A stretch of DNA of 64,000 bases from Variovorax guangxiensis (GTDB taxonomy: Bacteria > Pseudomonadota > Gammaproteobacteria > Burkholderiales > Burkholderiaceae_C). This document shows positions 25,360 through 34,700 of the stretch, piece after piece (within the stretch, counting starts at the first letter, position 1; each line of letters starts with the position of its first letter). The stretch spans positions 1 to 64,000 of the forward strand of contig NZ_RXFT01000016.1 of assembly GCF_003952165.1 (NCBI RefSeq), read 5' to 3'. The notes beneath the pieces are model-generated. The model was not told the origin of the DNA. It saw only the letters and a list, made by a program, of their open reading frames with translations, and ran no database searches. The position numbers were made by a program, and so were the translations under genes.

Positions 25360-27576
25360 TTGAACCCCGGACGCAAGAAATCCGCCGCCAGAGCCTCGGC
25401 CCCTTCCTTCCCCTCCTCCCTCTCTCCCTCTTCTTCTCCCTCCCCGATTTCATTCCGGCGCAGCCCGTTCGGCCCGCCCGCGCGCGCCACGCTGCTGGTG
25501 CTGTGGGCCGCCACGCTGGTCGGGCGCACGCACGCGCAGGAGGCGGCTGCCTCCGCCTCGCTGCCGACGGTGACCGTCACAGCCGAATCGCAGGACGGCA
25601 CGCAGCAGCATCTGGGTGCCAAGGTGAGCAGCGGCGCGCTCGGTGCGCGCTCGCAGCTGGAAACGCCTTTCTCCACCAGCGTGGTCCGAGGCGAGGACAT
25701 GGCCGAGCGCCAGGTGTCGAAGCTCGGTGACGTGTTCGCGCTCGACGCGTCGGTATCGGACAACAGCGGCGCCTACAGCGCCTGGGCCAGCTACATCACG
25801 GTGCGCGGCCTGCCGCTGGACTGGCAGAACGGCTACCGCATCAACGGCCAGCCTTTCCTCAGCTACGCCATCACCTTGCCCTACGAACACTTCGAGCAGA
25901 TCGAGCTGCTCAAGGGCTCGTCGGGCTTCATGTACGGCTTCGGCGCGCCGGGCGGCATCGTCAACTACGTGACGAAGAAGCCGACCGACCAGCCGGTGCG
26001 CAGCATCGAGGTCGGCTACAAGACCGCAGGCATCTGGAGCGAGCACGTCGACCTCGGCGGGCGCTTCGGCACCGACAACCGCTTCGGCTACCGGCTCAAC
26101 GCCACGCACGAGGAAGGCAAGACCTACAACGACGGCAACGTGCGCCGCAACTCGGTGTCGCTCGGCCTCGACGCGAAGCTCACCGACAAGCTCACCTGGA
26201 CCTTCGACACGCTCTACCAGAAGCGCAACACCTCCGGCCAGACGCCCTCGATCTACCTCGGCAGCTACACCGGCACGCAGCTGCCCTCCACCATCAGCGC
26301 CAGCGACCAACGCCTGGTGGGCCCGGGCCAGCACCTGAATACCGACTTCAGGCTCTATTCGACCGGCCTGCAGTACCAGCTCGCGCCCGACTGGACATTG
26401 AGCACCAGCTACAGCCACAGCAGCGCCACCCGCAGCCGCAACGAAGGCATCGCCTACCTGCAAGACGCCGGCGGCGGCTATGACGACTACCGCTCCGACA
26501 GCGCCGAGGGCCACCGCTTCAACCAGTGGCAGGCGATGGTCAACGGCAAGCTGCGCACCGGCGACTTCGAGCACCGGATCACGCTGGGCACCTCGTGGCA
26601 GAAGCAGGTCAACTACTACAGCAGCAACGCCGTCTACCAGCTGATCGGCACCGGCAGCATCTTCGGCCAGAACACCAACAGCTACGCCACCTCCACCGAC
26701 TTCAGGACCTACCGCAACAGCGACATCACGCAGCGCGCGCTGTTCGCGAGCGACACGCTGAAGCTGTCCGACAGGTGGTCGGTGCTGGCCGGCCTGCGCA
26801 GCACCACCTACGAACAGATCGGCTACGACACCACCGGCGCGCGGAACTCCAGCTACCGCAAGAGCGGCGTGATCACCCCCACGCTCGCGCTGATGTACAA
26901 GCCCGCGCCCGACACCACGCTGTACACCAGCTATGCCGAATCGCTGGAACCCGGCAGCACGGTAAGCACCATGTACGCCAACAACGGCCAGCTGCTCAAT
27001 CCGCTGAAGAGCAAGCAGTACGAACTGGGCGTGAAGACCGAGCACGACCGCTGGAGCGCCACGGCCGCGCTGTTCCGCATCGAGCGCGGCGCCGAGTACG
27101 CCAACAGCTCCAACGTGCTGGTGCAGGACGGCCAGTCGATCTACCAGGGCCTGGAAGTCGGCGCCTCCACCTGGCTGGGTTCGCAATGGCAGATCGGCGG
27201 CAACCTGATGCTGCTCGACAGCTCGTACGAGCGCGGCAGCAGCTACATCGGCAACCGCGTGGCGGGCGCGCCGAAGCTGGTGGCGACGGCGCAGGTGTCT
27301 TACCTCGTGCCGCAGGTGCCGGGCCTCAAGCTCTCGGCCGACATGAAGTACACGGGCAACACCATGCTCAACGCATCGAACCAGCTGAACCTGCCGGGCT
27401 ATACCGTCGCCAACATCGGCGCGAGCTACACGACGCGCATAGCGGGCCACAGCACGACCTTCCGCGCCGCGATCAACAACGTGACGAACCGCCGCTACTG
27501 GGAATACCAGTACGACAACTACATCAAGCCCGGCGATCCGCGCACCTTCAGCCTGAGCGCCAAGATCGATTTCTAG
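25360..27576 (+). CDS. TonB-dependent siderophore receptor
   Basis: A 738-residue receptor with a TTG start as read here. A long basic Ser/Pro-rich leader precedes the signal core (ATLLVLWAATLVGRTHAQ). A TonB-box-like LPTVTVTAES follows, then the plug (about 75-215; FEQIELLKGSSGFMYGFGAPGGIVNYVTKKP) and a 22-strand barrel ending FSLSAKIDF. It imports a ferric siderophore using TonB energy. The plug sequence resembles ferrichrome/FhuE-like receptors, but the ligand is not certain. The start could lie further downstream. A Fur-like box lies about 20 bases upstream. Confidence 0.92.
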   Translation: MNPGRKKSAARASAPSFPSSLSPSSSPSPISFRRSPFGPPARATLLVLWAATLVGRTHAQEAAASASLPTVTVTAESQDGTQQHLGAKVSSGALGARSQLETPFSTSVVRGEDMAERQVSKLGDVFALDASVSDNSGAYSAWASYITVRGLPLDWQNGYRINGQPFLSYAITLPYEHFEQIELLKGSSGFMYGFGAPGGIVNYVTKKPTDQPVRSIEVGYKTAGIWSEHVDLGGRFGTDNRFGYRLNATHEEGKTYNDGNVRRNSVSLGLDAKLTDKLTWTFDTLYQKRNTSGQTPSIYLGSYTGTQLPSTISASDQRLVGPGQHLNTDFRLYSTGLQYQLAPDWTLSTSYSHSSATRSRNEGIAYLQDAGGGYDDYRSDSAEGHRFNQWQAMVNGKLRTGDFEHRITLGTSWQKQVNYYSSNAVYQLIGTGSIFGQNTNSYATSTDFRTYRNSDITQRALFASDTLKLSDRWSVLAGLRSTTYEQIGYDTTGARNSSYRKSGVITPTLALMYKPAPDTTLYTSYAESLEPGSTVSTMYANNGQLLNPLKSKQYELGVKTEHDRWSATAALFRIERGAEYANSSNVLVQDGQSIYQGLEVGASTWLGSQWQIGGNLMLLDSSYERGSSYIGNRVAGAPKLVATAQVSYLVPQVPGLKLSADMKYTGNTMLNASNQLNLPGYTVANIGASYTTRIAGHSTTFRAAINNVTNRRYWEYQYDNYIKPGDPRTFSLSAKIDF

Positions 27577-27582
27577 CGCGCA

Positions 27583-27627
27583 GGATGGCCGCACCGCGGC
27601 CCAGCGCAGCGCGGCCATCCAATTTTT
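27583..27627 (+). terminator. Terminator of the TonB receptor gene
   Basis: GGATGGCCGC (27583-27592) pairs with GCGGCCATCC (27611-27620), followed by AATTTTT. The T-run merges into TCTCCCGCTTTGG, which matches the envelope motif, so the latter copy is ambiguous. Confidence 0.8.
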
Positions 27628-27656
27628 CTCCCGCTTTGGAATTCACGATACGGGTC

Positions 27657-28076
27657 ATGAACAGTCCCCGGTATCGCAACCCCCACAGCGCCTCGCGCGA
27701 GTCCCTCGCGGCACTGCGCGCCTTCCGCCTCGACGGCCTGCCGGCATTGGCGCATGCGCAGGGCGTCCCTCCGGAGTTCACCATGCGGGCCCGATGGGAC
27801 GGCAGGACGCAGTCTTCTTCCATTGCCACGGCGCGTTCCCGCAGGTCCTCCTGGCTGCCGCGCATCGCGGGCCTGCTGGCCTTCGGTGCGCTGGCCTTCG
27901 GCATCTTCTCGGCCGGCAGCGACACCTGCACGCGTCGCGAACCTGCCGCGGGCGGCAGCTACAGCCGATCGACCCTCGCACCGATCACCGCGAGCGACAC
28001 CGCAAGCACCAGCCCGCGCGACGGCAGCTGCAAGCGCAGCCCAGGCGGCTTCGGGCAATCGAAGACGGCCCCCTGA
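27657..28076 (+). CDS. Uncertain open frame in the gap before the pilin operon
   Basis: A 139-codon frame beginning MNSPRYRNPHSASRESLAAL with one hydrophobic stretch (LPRIAGLLAFGALAFGIFSA) and a Ser/Thr/Pro-rich end. No ribosome binding site and no recognised family; composition is biased toward Arg and Ser, as in non-coding GC-rich DNA. A short in-frame continuation (28119-28241, ending KDSSFIDHFP) follows the stop, so this could be a decayed gene. The gap 27577-28422 otherwise holds the receptor terminator, the two motif copies before pilE, and nothing else I can identify. Confidence 0.25.
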   Translation: MNSPRYRNPHSASRESLAALRAFRLDGLPALAHAQGVPPEFTMRARWDGRTQSSSIATARSRRSSWLPRIAGLLAFGALAFGIFSAGSDTCTRREPAAGGSYSRSTLAPITASDTASTSPRDGSCKRSPGGFGQSKTAP

Positions 28077-28276
28077 GGCGCATCGGCCGCGGCGACGCAG
28101 CGCCGGGCCAGGAGCGCGATGCGCGGGCCGCTCGAGAACTGGAACATCGCGAGCGGCGCGGGGCCGCAGACGGCCAGCGCGATCCGGGTGCGCCAGCCCT
28201 ACAGCCTCAAGGACAGCAGTTTCATCGATCACTTCCCCTGAACAGCGGCTCATCCGGCACAGCAGGAATGCTCGGC

Positions 28277-28364
28277 CACAAAGTCGGAGAAACCTCGGAT
28301 CGCATGCGCGCTCGCGCGCACACAAACCCCAACGCATCAGCCAGATTTCTCCCAATTTGCGTGT
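28277..28364. promoter_or_regulatory. Two inverted copies of the shared envelope motif upstream of the pilin operon
   Basis: On the plus strand AGATTTCTCCCAATTTGCGT (28343-28362); on the minus strand CCGAGGTTTCTCCGACTTTG (28297-28278). They lie 60 to 145 bases before the pilE ATG and face each other. The minus-strand copy closely matches the bamA-like site (TTTCTCCGAC). Confidence 0.5.
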
Positions 28365-28422
28365 TCGACTCGGCGTCCAGGAAGTTTCCGAATGCTTCCG
28401 GAACACGAGGAGAAGAACCACC

Positions 28423-28896
28423 ATGACGCGGCTGCAGAAGAAGCCTCGAGAGGAGCGCCGTGCGCGGGCGCGCGGCTTCACATTGATCGAGGTGATGGTC
28501 ACCGTGGCGATCGTGGCGATCCTGGCGGCCATCGCCCTGCCCTCCTACACCGACTACGTCCGGCGTGGTCGCATCCCGGAGGCGACTTCCAATCTCTCCG
28601 CCGGCAACGCAAAGATGGAGCAATGGTTCCAGGATGCCAAGAGCTACTACGCCACCGGTTCCACCAGCGCATGCGGCGTGACCATCTCGAACACCAACCT
28701 GAAGTACTTCACGCTCACCTGCACGCCAAGTTCGTCCACGAGCTACACCATCACCGCCACCGGCACGTCTTCCATGGCCGGCTTCGTCTACACCATCGAC
28801 CAAGATGGCACGCGCACGTCCACCATCACCGGCGTATCGGGATGGACCGCGTCCTCGACAAGCTGCTGGATCACCAACAGGGGCGGGAGCTGCTGA
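28423..28896 (+). CDS. pilE: Type IV pilin-like protein (PilE type)
   Basis: A 157-residue prepilin. A basic leader ends RARGFTLIEVMVTVAIVAIL: cleavage after Gly, Phe+1, and the assembly Glu5 are all present. The C-terminal part has the Cys pair (ACGV, SCW) and a GGSC end expected for the D-region disulfide. It is probably a minor pilin (PilE of the PilVWXYE set). Strong GAGGAG ribosome binding site. It heads an operon of overlapping genes; in the usual order PilE comes last, after pilY1, so its position first is a variation. Confidence 0.88.
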   Translation: MTRLQKKPREERRARARGFTLIEVMVTVAIVAILAAIALPSYTDYVRRGRIPEATSNLSAGNAKMEQWFQDAKSYYATGSTSACGVTISNTNLKYFTLTCTPSSSTSYTITATGTSSMAGFVYTIDQDGTRTSTITGVSGWTASSTSCWITNRGGSC

Positions 28897-29516
28897 TGCG
28901 CAGGCGGTCGCCTTCAGCGCAGGGATTCGGCCTGATCGAGCTGATGGTGGGCATCACGATCCTGGCAGTGCTGACCATGCTGGCCGCGCCCTGGTTCGGC
29001 GACTGGACGCGCAACACCCGCCTGCTCAGCGCGGCCGAGTCGCTGCGCTCCGATCTGCAGATGGCCAGGGCGGAAGCCGTTCGCCGCAACACCGGCACGC
29101 GCCTGCAGTTCGTCAGCTCGCTGGACGCCAGCTGCGCGCTGAGCACCAGTGTCGCGCTCTGGGTGACGAACGCCGGCCTCTCGCAGACGCCCGCCGGCGC
29201 TTGCGGCAACGCCTTGAGCGCCACCACCACGCCATACCTGATCGGAAAGAGCCCGGTCGAGCCCAGCAAGAGTTCGGACCTCGTGCTCACCGCAACGCGC
29301 AGCACAGTGGGCTTCGACGCGCTGGGCCGCCAGTCCGCCACGACCAACCCGACCACATCCGTCATCGCGCTGACGGTGCAGCTGACCAGCGCCAGCGGCA
29401 CCTGCGTCGCCTCCGGTGGCTCGGTGCGCTGCCTGAACGTGATCGTCTCGCCCGGTGGTGATGCCCGCATCTGCGACCCCTCGCGCAGCAGCAGCACCGA
29501 CCCCATGACCTGCTGA
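28896..29516 (+). CDS. fimT: Minor pseudopilin FimT/FimU (GspH family)
   Basis: A 206-residue prepilin with leader MRRRSPSAQG and the mature start FGLIELMVGITILAVLTMLA (Glu5 present), followed by the GspH-type helix region LLSAAESLRSDLQMARAEAVRRN. Role: minor pilin in the tip complex that primes type IV pilus assembly. Its ATG overlaps the pilE stop by one base (TGATG). Confidence 0.9.
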   Translation: MRRRSPSAQGFGLIELMVGITILAVLTMLAAPWFGDWTRNTRLLSAAESLRSDLQMARAEAVRRNTGTRLQFVSSLDASCALSTSVALWVTNAGLSQTPAGACGNALSATTTPYLIGKSPVEPSKSSDLVLTATRSTVGFDALGRQSATTNPTTSVIALTVQLTSASGTCVASGGSVRCLNVIVSPGGDARICDPSRSSSTDPMTC

Positions 29517-29518
29517 CC

Positions 29519-29977
29519 ATGCCCCGCCAACACTCTTCCTCATCCGCCGCCGGCGGCTTCACCCTCATCGAGGCAATGGCCGCATTGCTCATCTTCGCGA
29601 TCGGCCTGCTCGGCATCACGGGCCTCTATGCCAACGCGGCACGCACCGCGACGGGTGCCGAGTTCCGCACGACCGCCGCGATGCTCGCCAGCGACCTGAT
29701 CGGCCGCATGTGGATGAGCGACCGCACGGCCGCCACCCTCCAGGCCAGCTACGGGAGCACGGCTGCCGGTACGGGCTACACGAGCTGGAAGGCGGCCGTC
29801 GACAAGTCGAACCTGCCGGGCGTCAGCAGCCTGCCGCCGACCGTCACCTTCAGCACGGTCGCTGGCGGCGGCGGTTCCGCCGTCAGCAGCAGCCTGGCCA
29901 CCATCACCATCTACTGGAAGGGCCCGGGCGACAGCAGCGCGCACCAGTACGTGGCCATGGCCCAGATGAAGCCGTGA
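29519..29977 (+). CDS. pilV: Minor pilin PilV
   Basis: A 152-residue prepilin with GGFTLIEAMAALLIFAIGLL (Glu5 present) and the PilV family segment LLGITGLYANAARTATGAEFRTTAAMLASDLIGRM. Component of the pilus priming complex. It begins two bases after the fimT stop and its own stop overlaps the pilW GTG start. Confidence 0.9.
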   Translation: MPRQHSSSSAAGGFTLIEAMAALLIFAIGLLGITGLYANAARTATGAEFRTTAAMLASDLIGRMWMSDRTAATLQASYGSTAAGTGYTSWKAAVDKSNLPGVSSLPPTVTFSTVAGGGGSAVSSSLATITIYWKGPGDSSAHQYVAMAQMKP

Positions 29978-31179
29978 GAAGCTCCGTGCCCACCCCGCGC
30001 CCTTCACGCCCCGCTCGCGGGCAGCACGGCTTCAGCATCATCGAGCTCATGGTCGGCCTGCTGGTCGGCATGCTCGCGGTGCTGATCGTCGTGCAGCTGC
30101 TGTACTCCACGAGCACGCAGCAACGGCTGACCAGCACCAGCGGCGACGCCGAGATCAACGCCGCCACGGTCACCCACATGCTGGCACGCGAACTGAACCA
30201 GGCCGGACTGGGCATCAGCGCGTACACGCTGCTGGGCTGCAGCCTCACGTACACCACGACCTCCGACAGCAAGAGCGTCACGCTGTCGGCGCTGGCCCCG
30301 GTCACGGTGAACCCTGCCACCTCGCTGGTGCCCGCGGGCGACACCAGCACCGACACGCTGCTCGTCGTCAGCGGCAATTCCGCCAGCCCCACCGAAGGAG
30401 ACGCACTCGCCGGCACCAGCACCACGACCAGCTACACCGTGTCGACCCCTGCGTCCTTCGCCACGGGCGACTGGGTGACGGCCGCGGCGACCACGCGCGA
30501 CAGCTCCACCTCATGCGCCCTGACCCTGGGCAAGGTGAGCGCCATCGCAAGCTATGTGCTGACCGTTTCCAGCGGCACCGCAGGCCTGACGGCGGCGGAG
30601 GCGGCCGTCTACAACCTGGGGCCCGCCCCCGTCATTCATGCCTATGCGGTCCGCAACGGCAACCTCACCGTGTGCGACTACGCGGCCTACAACTGCGGCG
30701 ACTCCAGCTACACCACCACGCTCAACAGCAGCGTCTGGGTTCCCATCGCCAGCCACATCGCGAGCCTGCGGGCCCAGTACGGCCGCGACACCAGCGACCT
30801 GGTCACGCCGAAGATGGACGGCGTGGTCGACAGCTACGACCAGGCCACGCCCGGCAGCACGAGCGACACCTCGGGCCTGTCCAGCTACTGCGGCTGGCTG
30901 CGGGTGGTCGGCCTGCGGCTCGCGGTGGTCGCGCGCAGCCAGCAGTACGACAAGGACGAGGTCACCACCACCGCGCCCACCTGGTCCGGCAGCAGCGCCA
31001 ACACCAGCACCACCAGCACGCTGACCACCGTGACGCCTTCCGCCCTGGCGATCGACCCGAGCGCCAACTCGGAGTGGAAGCACTACCGCTACAAGACCAT
31101 CGAGACCACGGTGCCGCTGCGCGACATCATCTGGAACGGCAACCAGGTCACCTACCAGAGCGGAGACGTCGCATGCTGA
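29974..31179 (+). CDS. pilW: Minor pilin PilW
   Basis: A 401-residue protein, long as usual for PilW. Starts at GTG in a GTGA overlap with pilV; no ATG lies between this and the pilin motif GQHGFSIIELMVGLLVGMLA, which has Glu5. The large C-terminal globular part is Ser/Thr-rich. Works with PilV, PilX, FimU and PilY1 as the tip complex. Confidence 0.9.
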   Translation: MRSSVPTPRPSRPARGQHGFSIIELMVGLLVGMLAVLIVVQLLYSTSTQQRLTSTSGDAEINAATVTHMLARELNQAGLGISAYTLLGCSLTYTTTSDSKSVTLSALAPVTVNPATSLVPAGDTSTDTLLVVSGNSASPTEGDALAGTSTTTSYTVSTPASFATGDWVTAAATTRDSSTSCALTLGKVSAIASYVLTVSSGTAGLTAAEAAVYNLGPAPVIHAYAVRNGNLTVCDYAAYNCGDSSYTTTLNSSVWVPIASHIASLRAQYGRDTSDLVTPKMDGVVDSYDQATPGSTSDTSGLSSYCGWLRVVGLRLAVVARSQQYDKDEVTTTAPTWSGSSANTSTTSTLTTVTPSALAIDPSANSEWKHYRYKTIETTVPLRDIIWNGNQVTYQSGDVAC

Positions 31180-31796
31180 GCACCCGGCGCCCCCGGCACG
31201 GGCAACGCGGCTTCGTGATGATCATCGCCCTGATCGCGCTGGCGATCATGAGCATTGCCGCGATCGGCCTCATGCGCACCACCTCCAGCTCGGCGAGCAT
31301 CGCGGGCAACCTGGCCTTCGAGCAGGCGGCCGTCACCTCCGCCGACCAGGCTGTGGAGGCAGCGGTGACCTGGCTGGAGAACAACAGCGGACAGACAAGT
31401 TCCAGCACCGCCAGCACCTGTTCGACAGGAAGCTCCGTGCTGGCCTGCGACCAGGCGAGCCATGGCTACGCCGCCACGCGCACCGACCCGGGCAGCACGC
31501 AGTCGTGGTCGCAGCTGTGGACCCAATTGGTCAGCGCGGGCTACACCGCTGTCTCGCAGAGCCAGGACAGCTCGGGCAACACCGCGTCCTACCTGATCCA
31601 GCGCATGTGCGCCAGCGCGGGCGATGCGTCGTCGAGCAACGGCTGCGGAAGTTCTCCCATGGCCGTGAACACCGGCGGCAGCAAGAAGTCCGGCAGCACC
31701 CCATCGTCCAGCAGCCAGGTCTATTACCGCATCACCGTCAAGGTGAGCGGGCCTCGCAACACCGTCTCCTTCACGCAAGCCATGGTGGCCCTATGA
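31173..31796 (+). CDS. pilX: Minor pilin PilX
   Basis: A 207-residue protein with the atypical pilin start QRGFVMIIALIALAIMSIAA, lacking Glu5, which is characteristic of PilX/GspK-like tip subunits, followed by the family segment SASIAGNLAFEQAAVTSADQAVEAA. It overlaps pilW by 7 bases and pilY1 by four (ATGA). Confidence 0.9.
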   Translation: MLSTRRPRHGQRGFVMIIALIALAIMSIAAIGLMRTTSSSASIAGNLAFEQAAVTSADQAVEAAVTWLENNSGQTSSSTASTCSTGSSVLACDQASHGYAATRTDPGSTQSWSQLWTQLVSAGYTAVSQSQDSSGNTASYLIQRMCASAGDASSSNGCGSSPMAVNTGGSKKSGSTPSSSSQVYYRITVKVSGPRNTVSFTQAMVAL

Positions 31797-34700
31797 ACAA
31801 GCTCCTCTCCGGCCGCTGGCGCTCCTGCATGGGCGTCCTGGCGCTGATCCTCGCGGCTCCCGCCTTCGGCGCCCTCACCGACCTTGCCACGGCCCCGCTG
31901 GAAACATCCTCGGCCACGCTGGTCAAGCCCAACATCATGTTCATCCTGGACAACTCCGGGAGCATGAGTTCCGCCTACCTCCCGGACTGGGCGGACGACT
32001 ACAGCGCCAGCAGCTATCCATACCTCTACCGCAACAGCCGCTTCAACGGCATCTACTACGACCCGTCGGTCACCTACACGCCGCCCGTCAACTACGCCGG
32101 CACCAGCTACACCAGCATGACCTCGGCCAATACCTCGGCATGGACCAAGGTACCCACCGACGGCTTCGGCATCATCTCCACGGGCACGACGGACCTGACG
32201 GGAACGAGCACCCCCGCCACGTACTACACCTTCGTTCCTGGCGAGTACTGCTCCTCGGCCAACCTGCGCACATGCAACAAGCAGAGCGCGGCCACCACCG
32301 CCTATGCCTACCCGGCGTACCTGCGCTGGTGCACCACGTCCGCACTGAGCACATGCCAGGCCGTCTACATCGACAGCACCTCCGCACCGGCCACCTACAA
32401 GTACCCGCGGTATGCAGGCATGAGCTCCACCGCGACGATCGTCGTCAGCGGATCGAGCAGCACGAGCATCGGCGGCATTACGGTCAACGGCGTGCAGATT
32501 CTCTCGGCCACGACCTCGGCCAGCACCTCGTCCACCACGGTGGCCACCAGCATCGTCACCGCCATCAACAACTGCACCAGCAGCAAGACAGGCAACTGCG
32601 GCATTGCAGGCTACAGCGCCAGCCGCAGCGGCAGCACGGTGACAATCACCTCGCCCGAGGGCACCGATGCCTACGGCTACTCGCCCGTGGTCACGCAGTC
32701 CGGCAGCATGACGGCCACCGTCACCGCCTTCAGCGGCGGCACGCCGGGCAGCTGGATACAGACCACCATCAGCAGCAGCACGTCGACCTATGCCTACCCC
32801 GGCACCGGCGCCCGCTCAACAACCCGCACCGACTGCACCACCAACAGCACCACCTGCACCTACTCGGAGGAGATGACCAACTTCGCCAACTGGTGGGCGT
32901 ACTACCACACCCGCATGCAGGCGATGAAGAGCGCCACCACCCTCGCCTTCAGCGGGCTGACCTCCAGTTACCGGGTGGGCTACATGACCATCAACAAGGT
33001 CAGCAGCTCGACGGACTTCCTGAACATCGCCGACAACACCACCACCAGCGGCGGGCAGAAGTCGCTGTGGTACGGCAAGCTGCTGGCGGCCCAGGCCAGC
33101 GGCACCACGCCGCTTCGCACCGCGCTGTCGAATGCCGGGCGCTACTACGCGGCCAAGATCTCCTCCATCAATGGCGTCGCGACCACCGATCCGATGCAGT
33201 ACGCCTGCCAGCGCAACTACACGCTGCTGTCGACCGACGGCTATTGGAACGAGACCGCGACGCCCTACAAGGTCGACGGCACAACCGCCATCGGCGACCA
33301 GGACAGCAGCGAGTCCCGCCCCTATCTCGACGGCAATGCGGTGTCCAACACGCTGGCCGACACGGCGCAGTACTACTACTCCACCGACCTGCGCTCGTCT
33401 TCCCTGAGCAACGCGACGAATTCGAGCGGCACGGATGTCTCCAGCAACAGCTATTCCAACAAGCGCCAGAACATGGTGACCTCCACCATCGGCCTGGGCG
33501 CCTCGGGCTACATGCTGTTCGATGCGGACTATGCGAACGCCACGAGCGGCGACTACTACGACATCGCCAACGGCACCGCCACCAGCAGCACGACGCAGGC
33601 TTCCGGTGTGTGCATCTGGCAGAGCTCCGGCAGTTGCAACTGGCCCACGCCGGTCAGCAACACGCAGACCGCCATCGACGACCTGTGGCATACCGCCGTC
33701 AACGGCCGGGGCAGCTACTACAGCGCTTCCAACGCGGCCGACATCAAGACCAGCCTGACCAACTTCCTCAACACCGTGGACGCCACGACCAGCAGTTCCG
33801 CGGCAGTCACGCAAAGCGCCGCCGTGCTGACCTCCACCACGGCCGGCTACACCTTCTCGACCACCTATTGCTCGGGCAAGTGGTTCGGCGAACTGGCGCG
33901 CTATGCGGTGAATTCCAGCACCGGGGTCACCTCCAGCACCGCGGACTGGGCCGAGTCGGGCGCGGGCTCCGACTGTTCGAGCACTTCGGGCAGCCTCACC
34001 ACCACGGCGCTGCTGGACAACATCGGCTATGCCTCGCGCACCATCTTCACCTACGACGCCAGCACCGCCACGAAGCTGAGCTTCGCCTGGGACTCGCTCA
34101 CGACGACGATGCAGGGCTACTTCAAGATCGCGTCGATCAGCTCGCTGTCGCAGCTGTGCAGCTCTGGCACCAGCTGCCTGGCGACGGCGTCACAGGTCGA
34201 CAGCTCCACCGCTGGCACCACCACCGGCGCGGGCGCGGTGAACCTGGTGAACTACCTGCGCGGCGACCGCAGCAACGAAGGCTCCACCAACACCAGGTAC
34301 TACCGTTCGCGCACCCACGTGCTGGGCGACGTCGTCAACTCCACGCCGGTGTACATCAAGGCTCCCTCGCGCAGCTACAGCGACTCGGGCTATGCCAGCT
34401 TCAAGTCCGCCAACGCCTCGCGCCAGGGCATGGTCTATGTCGGCGCCAACGACGGCATGCTGCATGCCTTCAATGCCGACACGGGCGCCGAGGCCTGGGC
34501 GTACATCCCCTCGGTACTGCTGCCCAACATGTACAAGCTGGCGGACAAGAACTACGCCTCCAACCACGTCTACTTCGTCGACGGCCAGATCACGCAGGCC
34601 GACGTCTACTACAACAGCGCCTGGCACACCATCATCATCGGCGGCCTGGGCGACGGCGGCCGCGCGTACTTCGCGCTGGACGTCACGGACCCGAGCTCTC

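Noticed and set aside
27620..27641. Envelope-motif copy before the 27657 frame
   Set aside because: Its T-rich half is the T-run of the TonB receptor terminator, so the match may be coincidental; not counted among the main sites.
28119..28241. 40-codon frame ending KDSSFIDHFP
   Set aside because: No ribosome binding site or family; kept only as a possible remnant within the gap.
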